Below are positions 25,326 through 35,240 of a stretch of 64,000 nucleotides of DNA, in pieces (position 1 is the stretch's first letter; each line of letters opens with the position of its first letter). The notes under the pieces are model-generated. The model saw only the letters and a program-made list of their open reading frames with translations. It was not told the DNA's origin and did no database searches. Source of the DNA: Linepithema humile (Eukaryota > Arthropoda > Insecta > Hymenoptera > Formicidae). Where the stretch lies: contig NC_090132.1 of the NCBI RefSeq assembly GCF_040581485.1, positions 27,477,911-27,541,910 of the forward strand, written 5' to 3'. Made by a program: the position numbers and the translations under genes.

Positions 25326-25381
25326 CGATACTTCCTGCTGTGTGTTCTAATTGGATTCTCGCGTCTTTTCAACTTTTTTTC
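25320..25381 (+). other. Possible cryptic recursive-splicing exon 1
   Basis: A second donor, TTC|GTGAGT, lies 62 nt after the ratchet junction, so the stretch could be recognised by exon definition. In the phase supplied by the putative first exon it begins AGG TAA and would terminate translation, as expected for an exon that is normally removed. In phase 0 it is open and hydrophobic (RRYFLLCVLIGF onward), so a real 62-nt exon of another phase cannot be excluded. Confidence 0.4.
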
Positions 25382-25639
25382 GTGAGTACCGCATTATCAT
25401 GTTCTGTAGTAATGTACGATCGTCCTGGCGATGTAAAAACGCCATAGTTTTGAGAATAAAGATGATCCGACGCCACGATAAAGGGTTTCTAACAAGCTGG
25501 CGAGAACAGTAGGAGCCGCAAAGGGCGAACTCGCGACGCGTGTAAATTTAAGGGTTTCGTCAACTTTTTTTCACCGTTGTTCTCTTTCGCCTCGTGATAC
25601 TCCCGGTCTCTTTATCTACCGCGATTGTCACTATGAAGA

Positions 25640-25640
<1 letters not shown>

Positions 25641-25685
<45 letters not shown>

Positions 25686-25710
25686 AGGGAGGGAGGGAGG
25701 AAGAGAGAGA
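25641..25710 (+). repeat. Compound (GC)n-(GA)n-G9-(GGGA)n microsatellite
   Basis: Alternating GC (25641-25650) passes directly into a GA run (25651-25676), then nine G (25677-25685), then AGGG repeats (25686-25700) and more GA. The units can adopt Z-DNA, triplex and G-quadruplex forms in turn. Confidence 0.85.
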
Positions 25711-26226
25711 AAGAGAACGCGCCGTTTTATTCGGAATTTCACACTTCACGAGTTTTCGTGCAAAACTTCAACCCCATTGTGAATGGAACATTTAATACGG
25801 TGCGATTATTTCTCTCCTTTTTTTCCGCGGCGAAATAAAAATTTTACGACGCTGCTTCGGGTGGATTTTCGACATAAAAAGAGAATTGAGAACGATGCGT
25901 CGCTATACATTATCGTCATAAACATTAAAAATGTCACCCGTGACAGTTACACTTTATGGCTAACAAAAATGTAAAATTATATTCTGCTAATATCAGAAAC
26001 AAATGTCTTCTTACTAATGAATATTTATTGCTGAAGAATCTTTTTTCACAAGATACAATACATTTTTACAATCAAATTAATTCTTTTCTTACTTTTTATT
26101 TAATACTTAAAACAGGGATTATCACGTTTCTATCTCATTTCTGTTTTAATCATATCAACTTCGTATAAAATTTTCAAGTTCTGTGCAGCTAATTGTAAGA
26201 ACAGTAATTTGGAAAAAAATTACGAC

Positions 26227-26234
<8 letters not shown>

Positions 26235-26259
<25 letters not shown>
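26235..26259 (+). repeat. Poly(A) run (25 nt)
   Basis: Uninterrupted adenines, with no target-site duplication or retroelement body recognised upstream. Confidence 0.85.
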
Positions 26260-27032
26260 GAATTTAAATGCCGCATTAGTGCATATTTTAGAAATTACAT
26301 GCTGTCCTACCTGCCTCGCAATGCGCGAAATGATATGAAATGAATGACATATTTGATGACGTAAGATGAGAAAATGATTTATATTATCGATTTAGTACAC
26401 CCAAAGGAATTGTATCGCGAAAGGTAGATACTGTAAAAGCATTACTGTAGACGCTACTTTTATGCATACTACATTGGACGTGGGCGCACTTTCATTTACA
26501 GTAAAGCTGCTACGTTTTACAGAGCGAACATCGCTGCCTTAACCCATATTCGCGGTGGAATTTTTTTCGTCGAATATTTTCACGATTCTTTGCAAACATA
26601 TCTCACAGCAGAAGGTATGAGATAATAAGAGAAATATATTTCACACGAGCTTTACGATCGCAGGAAAATCTTTGCAAAAACTCGATAGTGAATATCAATG
26701 CGTCGAATCCGCGCGACAAAGTCGTGAAATCAGTACACTATTCTTGCGCGCGACGGAAACTAAGGGGATTAATTGTGTCCAAAGAATAATTTATTGCTTT
26801 CCCGCGTTTTTTCGCTTTTTTCTGCGGGAATGGTCCCTATTGGGGATAGTAGTAGGATTGGCATCGTACGTTAACCCCGACGGAGGGTTGAGTGGTCGAT
26901 CGAGGAGCGGAAGAGAGAGAGAGAGAGAGAGAAAGCGAAGGAAAAGGAAACGAGAGTGAGACAAAGAGGATGATAGGGGCGAAATAGGTGCAATCTATGC
27001 ATCTGAGTTGTATCGGCGACTGAAATCGTTGC

Positions 27033-27040
27033 TGACGTCA
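27033..27040. promoter_or_regulatory. Palindromic CRE (TGACGTCA)
   Basis: Full consensus octamer for CREB/ATF-type bZIP dimers, followed by CpG-rich sequence. It is the second perfect copy in the window, the first being at 15516-15523. Function is an inference. Confidence 0.3.
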
Positions 27041-29500
27041 CGTATTACGAGCACGCGCACGCCGCCAGCTGTTTTCGACATCTGCGCGTATGCGCCGCGC
27101 TGAAAATTATGCGAAAAGTTATGCCAAATGCGTTCGTGTTACCGTAGTCGCCGCGTTCATTAACTCGCGTACTTTGCACTCGAAGAAAAATACACAGAAG
27201 AAAACACTAGTGTATAAAATTTAAAACGCTTTGTTATACTTTGCCAAAAAATCGAGACAAAATTTTCAGCTTAAACGCGTCGCGTTGCATTTTTTTTAAT
27301 AAGGCATCCAAGATTAGATGAAGTAAAGATTAAAGTTTAAAGTGCATGATTTTTTTTTTTTTTGTTTACAATAAATAAACTACGATCTTTTCTCCACGCA
27401 TATGGAAGTTTGCGACGGACAAAAACAACGCGTGTAAACGGTTTTAAACGGTTCGTAGATACGGGAAGTATCCATATGGCTTATGAAAAATGTCGAGCGT
27501 AACAGTGTTGCATTTGTGAATAATGATTATAACTTATGACGAGATAATTTTAAGGATGGCAGCCTTTGTAATAATGCGTTCGCGTATTCGCGTGTTGCTT
27601 TAATTCGATGTATGTCATTTTTATGTGCACCTGCTTTCCTACTTTAACCGCCAAACTGCTGCGTTAGTTACGATAGCCGTACTGCCTGCGACGGTGCAAA
27701 TATTCAGAAAAGTAATATCGCGCCATTTGATATTATTTATAACATTGAAGCAATTATTGAGCGTAGCGTTGAAATTGAGTTACTTAAATTTATCGTTCAT
27801 TAAAAATGCATTATAAAGACACGTACAAAAATAAAGGGATTAATAAGATTCGCTTTTTCTTGATAAATTTCCAAGGCTATTATCGGCCGGGTCTATAATT
27901 TTTCGCCCGATGCCCGCATCGGGCGCGACTGTCCGGTCATAAATTGCGTCTTCCGTTTCAATTATTTTTCCGCGATTATTCAAGCTGCATTCAGCAGCGG
28001 CGGCGGCGGAGGGCCGCTGGCGGAAAGTTTTCCGCCCACGGCGCAAGAATCCGCGCCGAGATTCGCTTTTTCCCGTCCGCCCGGGTTAACGAAGTCTTCG
28101 AAGTTTCCGCGGGCGGAATTCTCGATTGCGGATGAAGACCGAGAGGATTGCATTTTTCATTCGGGCTGCGAGTTTACGAGTTTCCCGTAGCAGGAAACAG
28201 AAATGCAAAGGGAAGCGCAACATCGAACGGTAGCGCGCGCGAGGACAGTAGAAACGCTGATCGGACATTTTAGTGGAAAAGTGGAAATCCGATTCTTTTT
28301 TTTGTTGTTTTTTTTTGTTTTGTTTTGTTTTGCGAAGTAGAACGCGCGCGCGTGTTTCGCTGTTGGTTGCATTACGGACTACCACGTGCGCCACGGTGCA
28401 TGCTTCACTGCCTGCTGTGGCGTTCGTTGCTCGTTGTCTGCTCCGTTGTCTGTTCTCGGTGATAGATCACGTGCTATCTCCCGCGCGTGTTTCGCTACAC
28501 GCAACTAACGCGAACCAATCGCACGAATCGTCTGTCACTGAGTTCTTCTTTTTAACGCGAACTCCATGATGACCTTAAATCAATCATGCTGCAGGCATGG
28601 CAGATATAACTTGACGGTATCACTTGGAAAACGTTTCTTCGCTGAAAGTTGCAAATATCGATTCAACAATTAGCTGCCTTACATTTGTTTTTTTTTTCGG
28701 AAATTTATACGTAACACAAATTTACTTTAATAATTGAGACAAATTAACAATTGTGTGAACAAAAAAAAATATATACCTTTTATTCGGAAAAAGCCGAAAA
28801 ACCAGTTTTTCAACTGCGAAAAACATTACTTTATTACGCTACGAGTTATTTAAAACATATCTTACGCGAAAGAAATATTTATTTTCCATACAGACGATTG
28901 ACGACTATCGTCGTCGACGTTGAAGCTTATGTCCCATTTTGTTGGCGCTGCCATTCCGCGGTATTGCCCCAGAATAGATAAAGCTTCTGCCGGATTTACT
29001 ATCAGCGTTCTTCATTGGTCCCTGCAACGTTATACAGCTTTTACTCAGTCACACAATGTAGCATATGACTGGCGAACCACCTATTCTGTGTGCCTCGGGA
29101 TATTTAATCTCGAAGATGGAATATTTAAATATCTTTCGGTACGGTGCTTCGCTATCCTATATGTTACCATTAAAAATGTACAATATTATGTGAAATTTTA
29201 TGTTGTTTGACTGCTTCCCATCGCGCGCAATCACAATCTTTCGGGATAATCTTTTTGTTCTCGTCGTGCAAACAGTGAAATAAGCTATTGTTTTAAATTT
29301 GAACGAGGTTTCGCGCGACAAATGGAATTGCGAATAATTGAGAATTACAAGCGGAATGGCGGCGCTTTTTTTTCTTTTTTTTTTTAGCAGTCGACATAAT
29401 TAAGGAGATCGTTAATTAATTTGCATGGCGAAACTGTCGGCTCGACGACTGAAAAATTCAACGTCTCCGCATCGCGTATTCCAGAAGGATCGCAGTCTCG

Positions 29501-29588
29501 CCGTTCGTTCATCCGTCCGTTTGTCCGTTCGCTCGTTCGTTCATTCGTTCATTCGTTCGTTCGTTCGTTCGTTCGTTCGTTCGTTCGT
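29501..29588 (+). repeat. CGTT tetranucleotide microsatellite
   Basis: Repeats of CGTT with scattered CATT/CGCT variants at the left end and a pure stretch at the right. Frames through it give Ser-Phe-Val-Arg repeats (period four codons), an artefact of the repeat. Confidence 0.9.
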
Positions 29589-29599
29589 ATGGATTATAT

Positions 29600-30630
29600 C
29601 TACCTATGTCGGATCGTTAAACTTTGAAACCCTTTTCTCGTTGGGAAAGTCATCCGTGGCTTCCGCGGAAAAGCCATGGGAACCCGTAAGCAAATAGCAC
29701 CTCGTTAGCCAATCCTATTGCGCGATGTGTTATCGATCGCCGAGCCGATTCATGGCAATTTCGAATGCACTGCTGACCACAGAACTTGTCGGCTTTGGCG
29801 ACTGGCGAAACAATTGTGCAAATAACGTATCTCGACCATTCAGTTATGTATATTCCATGTTGTTCAACATACAACAAAATTTAATCGAACATCTTTGACT
29901 TTATTGATTTCCGGACAGTTTATCCCCTAATTGTTTAATATTTTTAACCAAAAGTAACACTGCCATTTGATATCGTAAATATAAATTACAAAACAACTGA
30001 AATACTTTGTAAAACGATGCAAATGAATTATTCTTAGATATTTACATTTTTGTTTTGTAATTTAGTTCAATTCCTCGTAAAGAATTGGTATACAAAATTT
30101 CCACGTACTAAATTATTTAATTATATATTAGCAGTATATTAAATAACTATATTCATATAAATTATACACTTTTATCGCCGATAAATAAACTATGAAAATA
30201 AATTAGAAGAAATAATTTAATTGTAAGTTCATATACTAATTGAATTTTCTATCGAATAGTCATTAATTACCTGCCAGTCGTTTTTAACATCGGTTAATTA
30301 ATACCGTATGAATGTCGTTTGTTGTTTCAACTGTGTACCTGCTTCAATTCTGTGGGTTAAAACTATATGACACAAAGTGTTCAATGAGAACAAGTACAAT
30401 CTTAAAGCTCTCTCATTCGCGTGGATGTCACTAGCACAGGGACAGCTTCTATAAGTAATAAGAGGAATAGTTAGGAACTACGACGTAGAAATTGCATTTC
30501 AGATCGCTGTAATTTGCGAGTTGCACTTTATAGACTGCTAAATTATATAGTATCACGCACCGTAAGCAGCTACTGTGAAACGAAACCACGAGAAAATGCT
30601 TTTAGCGTCATGTCAATGACGGCGCGTTGT
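29600..30630. other. AT-rich intron-like DNA
   Basis: No supported feature was seen in this stretch. Confidence 0.5.
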
Positions 30631-30632
30631 TG

Positions 30633-30873
30633 ATTAATGAAATATCCTGCTGAAATCATGCATAATTACGTGCTATTAAACGCTAAAGTTTTGTATCCGG
30701 CATAGATAAATGACAAATTACTACGGCAAATTTCTACATCGAATGCATTTTATCATTTGGTAGCTTTATTTTTACATCAAGTTCGACAGGAAAAAGGGAC
30801 ATGCAAGGGACATTAAATTTGTTTTAATTGCGATGTGAATATTAGACTTTCTCAGAAATTTGAAAATTATTTT
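30633..30873. repeat. Diverged direct repeat, copy A
   Basis: Homologous to 31312-31520. The core at 30764-30836 (CTTTATTTTTACATCAAG to GCGATGT) aligns over about 70 nt with few mismatches, and weaker similarity extends on both sides. On the minus strand both copies open with the same short peptide (ATG at 30800-30802; MSLFPVEL, two variable residues, KIKL), after which copy A soon stops. It may be an old dispersed element or a local segmental duplication. Confidence 0.55.
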
Positions 30874-31311
30874 AAAAAATTGTATTGCAAAAAGTTAATA
30901 GAGTATTTCGCGAGAATATGTTATATAATAATAATGTTATACATAATACTGTCCAGAAGTTCGCAGAAATAATTTGTCACAGGAAGAGCTTTTTTAAGTT
31001 TTCAAAGATTGTCGTGCATCAGATCTCTCTCTTGACGCTCTTCTAATAAGCTTATATCGAAATAAATATAGAATAAAATTTTTTATCGATAATTCTTTTT
31101 TTTTTTTATTTATTAATGTTACGATTGTATAACACAGGTATCATTTAACGTTTAGGTGTATAACATTTTTAAAAATAAAAACACCAAACTTTTACATATA
31201 TTCATTTAACTACGCTATCACTGTTCTCTCTTTTTGTCTCCATTTTTTGGAATTTTACGAACTTGCTTTGTTACAATCGAGCGTATTCGCAATGCGTTAC
31301 TAATTAAAATT

Positions 31312-31520
31312 TTTAATGAATTCCCTGATGCTTCATATTGTCGAGATGAAACAATGTTGCTTTTTTTCTGCGGTATTCCAACGTCGAACGTATCGACGTG
31401 AATTTTACGGTCACATAACTTTATTTTTGCATTAAGTTCGACGGGGAAAAGCGACATGCACTCATTAAATTTTTGTTTAATTGCGATGTAATGTTCGACG
31501 TTTTTTAATTTGAAAATTAT
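31312..31520. repeat. Diverged direct repeat, copy B
   Basis: Second copy, offset about 655 bp from copy A, with core 31419-31489. On the minus strand its peptide starts at 31457 and stays open to 31218 (79 codons), while copy A stops after about 22. Four of the six substitutions in the first 14 codons are synonymous, but the number is too small to infer selection. A 32-T run follows directly. Confidence 0.55.
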
Positions 31521-31523
31521 CTG

Positions 31524-31529
<6 letters not shown>

Positions 31530-31561
<32 letters not shown>
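31530..31561 (+). repeat. Poly(T) run (32 nt)
   Basis: Uninterrupted thymines about 10 bp beyond direct repeat copy B. Read on the minus strand it precedes the repeat, so it is not a simple retroposon poly(A) tail of that copy. Confidence 0.9.
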
Positions 31562-31564
<3 letters not shown>

Positions 31565-32100
31565 TAGAACAATTCAATTATATAACAATAATAGACTCAC
31601 AATATTTATTGCTTTTTTTCTTTTATATATTTGTAAGTAAAACAAAAAGTTTTAAAAAATTAAAATTGAAAAAATATGTATATTGCATATAACAAAATCC
31701 AATTTAAAAAATTTACATTTATTTGAAACGCGAAAGTATGCTTAATATAATTTACTTCTTATAACTTATCTTGGTAATTGCATATTCTCGAATCTAATTA
31801 CACAACGGAGTAGTTTTTCGGTTCCTTCGTTATCCTTCGCATAGCTATCCTTTCGTAAAACAATTTCTGCTCAAAAAAGCTAAGCGTTGCCAGCCGTTTT
31901 CATCCAATTCCGAAATCTTTTCGAAGGATGGCCGGCGAGCGCGGAGAGTATCAGCACGATAACCACTGGTTCGTATTGATCCTCGCGGGGGTGTACATGG
32001 GGGTTGAAAGAACCGAGAGCAAGAGGGATGAAGAGAGAGCTTTGGTTGCACATGTATATACTCTCAGAGACGCACGCGCATGTGTACGTGCACGTGTGTG
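31562..32100. other. Non-coding stretch
   Basis: AT-rich at first, GC-richer after about 31.9 kb. No gene supported. Confidence 0.45.
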
Positions 32101-32157
32101 AGCGTACGCTTGACAGTGAGCCGGAATGACAGAGGGAGGGCTGAAAGAGGGGAATGG

Positions 32158-32159
<2 letters not shown>

Positions 32160-32210
<51 letters not shown>
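32160..32210 (+). repeat. GA microsatellite (about 25 units)
   Basis: The longest pure dinucleotide repeat in the window. Minus-strand frames through it give a Ser-Leu repeat that is an artefact. Confidence 0.95.
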
Positions 32211-32217
<7 letters not shown>

Positions 32218-32600
32218 CGAGAGGCAGGGAGGAAACTACCGGGAGAAGAAGGGTGAGTTTAGCCCGTGGAACATCCCCCAGTGACTGACACACACCCCAA
32301 AACCGAACCAACCCCGAATCTAGCCCCAGCCTAACCTACACGCCCGTACAACCCGACCCGGGATATCCGTGCACCATCACTTGCATAAGAAGTCAACTTA
32401 TGCGAATCCCAGGGGCGGCCGCTGCGACCCGCCGCTTCGGCACTGATGAGAAAACTCGCTCAGTGTGCAAGCGGGATCGCGCCGCCACCCGATCGCAGTA
32501 TGCAAAGCCGCCGCCGCGGCCACCACCGCTGCCGTAATTACAAAAATGCATTCGCGCTGGGACGGGCGATTGCGCCGACCGCGCCGTGAAAGCATTTTAA
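32211..32600 (+). promoter_or_regulatory. GC-rich block with orphan donor, possible alternative first exon
   Basis: After the GA repeat, AAGAAGG|GTGAGT gives a good donor at 32253 with no convincing acceptor upstream, as expected of a first exon in a GA-rich leader. C-rich and then CpG-rich sequence follows (GCCGCCGCCGCGGCC near 32507). No TATA box was seen. The call is an inference from composition and one splice signal. Confidence 0.25.
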
Positions 32601-34560
32601 TCGCTTTTTGCGCGCCGTTTTATGGAGATGTCCTGTCGACGAAATTCGCACCGACGTGTGAGCGACGCGAGGCGCCGGTGCATGATTTGTTTAACATAAC
32701 GCTACGGCGCGATGTGTTACGCGCGTTGGAGAAAATGTTATTTTCTCGCGTTACCGCGGCACTATTGTAATTATAACGTCGTTATAGTTGGTTACTGAGA
32801 GAATCCACGCCGAATATACGGCGAATATACAGAAGCGCGCGATAGTTGCGGAATTACAGCTTAATTCTTGCGCGAAGGCATCACATTTCTGGCGTAAAAA
32901 AAAAAAAAAAATTAAAATGGTTATAAAAGTTTTATCGTCGCGCAAGAAATGTCATTTCACAAACGGCGGTGCCTCCTCGTTTCGAATCGAGCCACGAGTC
33001 TCGCTTATCAAACGCCATATGGCACGTTAATATGTCGTCCAACATCAGGCGATTTTTTTTATACAACTATGCAAACGACCGTCCAGAGTGCATTTCGGAG
33101 TCGGGATTGTCGGTCGTGTCGAAACGTCCCTCGGTAACGACAGCAAGAGGATTCCGCTGAAAATACATGGCGAAACAGCCTCTCTCTGGCTTTCTTTCGC
33201 TTCTCTTTCTTTCCCATAGTATCGATGTCCTTTTTGCTTTCCTGTCTACACACTGTATCTATCCATCTTGCACATCCCATGGTAATCCACCATTGATTTC
33301 CTCTCGCTCAAATCTGTCGGCCGAATATCCAAACGTGTGTGATTGAGTGATCATTCTGCTATTTCCTACGTTCACATGGCACTGATTAATCGCGTCGATT
33401 AAGATTATTGATATATTTATCGGCAGTGTCAATCGATGATACTTGTGCTAAAATTGTTTCTTTTAAAATAACGTTAAATGCATTTTATTTTTTTCAAATA
33501 GTTTCAAAAATTGTATTTGTGTTTATTGTGATTATTTATTTTTTGTGCTTTGAAAGCTCATTAATTAGTCATTTAATTTTAATAAATCAGATTTTGGTTT
33601 TTATAGAAAAAATAAAGATGACTTTTTAATCAACGTTAAAAATTTTTCTATGAAAAGTAAAAACTCTGTTTATTAAAATTAGATTACTAAAATAATTAAT
33701 GCATTTTCAAAAGAGAACAATAAATAATTGTAACACAGGTACAATTTTATGATATTCACTCTTTGAAAGATGGTATTTACTTCAAAAAATCCCGCTACGA
33801 TTCAGCTATATGTAACGTACGGAATATACAGAGTAACGGCAGTGGAGATTATTCGGTATCTACATTTAAAAATTTTTGAAATAACGCATCGCGCACATGG
33901 CACCTCGAAATTCCGCTTTCGCGTCAGTAATTAATTACATTTAGGCAACTAGCGGTACGCGATAAATTAGTTTTCCCAGCCTCCGCAACACGACTGTACG
34001 AATCGGCCGCTTTGTAACGAAGGACTAACAATATACGATACGAATTATCATCAAAGCGTGGAAATTCACGTTGACGACGTTTATTAGATCGTTTGCGCGT
34101 ATCCGGATAATTCCTCGATTGATTTTGAAAATCGCATTACGTCGGATTCCAGGGATCCAATTTGTATTTCTGACGGGCCATAGGAGAATCAATCCTCCAA
34201 GTAAATCAATCATCGGACTAGTTCCGAAAATAGGTCGTAATCTGTCATCGATGTCACAATATGTTTCCATTCCGATTAAAATGGAATAATTAACCCGATT
34301 TCGAAGAAATAAGTTATGATCCATTTTAAACCATCTTTCACTCTCTAATCTTGTTTTCTGGGCTAAATCCGTGGGCTAAATCTCCTCAGCGCTTCGATAA
34401 ATCATGCTATTATAGTTCCAGCATGCATATTCACGATTATCTGAAGTTCCGAAATCAATAATAGTTTTAGAATAATAAAGCTTACCAGGTCTGTGCATTA
34501 ACATCTCGAGTTATAGCTCGCGTAATTTCCAGCCGGCGACAAAAACCGAATAGTGACATC
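32601..34560. other. Intron-like DNA
   Basis: Mostly AT-rich after 33.3 kb. Two overlapping frames on opposite strands at about 34.03-34.32 kb were examined and not supported as genes. Confidence 0.45.
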
Positions 34561-35073
34561 TGTGAGTTGACGTCGGCTCAGACGGCCCGGTCGTTCACCC
34601 CGACAGGTCGCGGCTCCGAAATAAGCAGTAAACGCATAAATGCGGGAGCGCGGTGGAGATACGCGCGCGCGTTTGCGATGAACCGAGTCGTACTTTTCTC
34701 CGGGGTACGCGCGCGCGCGCGGCTACCGAAAATCAGGGAGCTAGCAATAAAAGCCTCAGCCTCTTCGGTCCAACGTGTCCCAGTATAGATGCTTTAAAAC
34801 TAATCTCTAGCGCGGCCGACCGGCCGACCGTCTGAAAAGGCATTAATCCCTCGCACCACCGGCAGCGTATTCAGGTACGCGTTTGCAGACAGGTACGTGC
34901 TGCACTTACAAGCTCGACGGCGCCCTATAAATAGCACGGCCGTGCTCGCCACTTTATCAAGGCGCGTATACCTCCAGCGTGTCGAGCGTACAGCGTGCGC
35001 AGGGACTCTGCTTTCGGGTCGTGTCCTTTTTTCTACCTCCGCCGTTCCTTTTGCCGTTCGCGCGCTCTCTCTT

Positions 35074-35124
<51 letters not shown>

Positions 35125-35240
35125 TGTTCGTTACTAGTTTTTAAAACTCGTTTCACCGAAACGTTTCTCCCGCAGCGACTATTCACTCGTCGATTATCGT
35201 GCCGCTATTGATCGCCGCTAAACACGGGAATATGCATTTT
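34560..35240 (+). promoter_or_regulatory. GC-rich island with canonical TATA box
   Basis: A CpG-rich block carries two alternating CG tracts (34662-34671 and 34708-34721). A textbook TATA box, TATAAATA at 34926-34933, sits between GC-rich flanks (CGCCC upstream, GCACGGCC downstream). Transcription would start near 34956-34962 on the plus strand. A long CT microsatellite (35065-35119) would lie in the leader. No clean initiator or downstream promoter element was recognised, and no donor-bounded first exon is obvious. It could be an internal alternative promoter of the long gene or the promoter of a nested transcript. Confidence 0.35.
35065..35119 (+). repeat. CT microsatellite
   Basis: CT repeats with a few CTTT interruptions at the left end and a pure stretch at the right. 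Confidence 0.9.

Larger units (their letters stand above)
25711..29490. other. Intron-like DNA with a GC-rich block
   Basis: The stretch holds a 25-A run (26235-26259), a GA run (about 26912-26932) and a palindromic CRE TGACGTCA (27033-27040). A CpG-rich block at about 27.95-28.5 kb contains a CACGTG E-box near 28383. No gene is supported; frames in the GC-rich part are open on both strands. Confidence 0.45.

Noticed and set aside
29421..29697. Ser-Phe-Val-Arg repeat protein
   Set aside because: Direct translation of the CGTT microsatellite in two frames.
31100..31146. Possible ratchet point (AACACAG|GTATCA) after a T run
   Set aside because: The pyrimidine tract is too far from the AG and the donor is weak at +4 to +6.
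34025..34324. Overlapping frames of 99 and 72 codons on opposite strands, considered as a transposase remnant
   Set aside because: No catalytic motif, no terminal inverted repeats and no recognisable domain.
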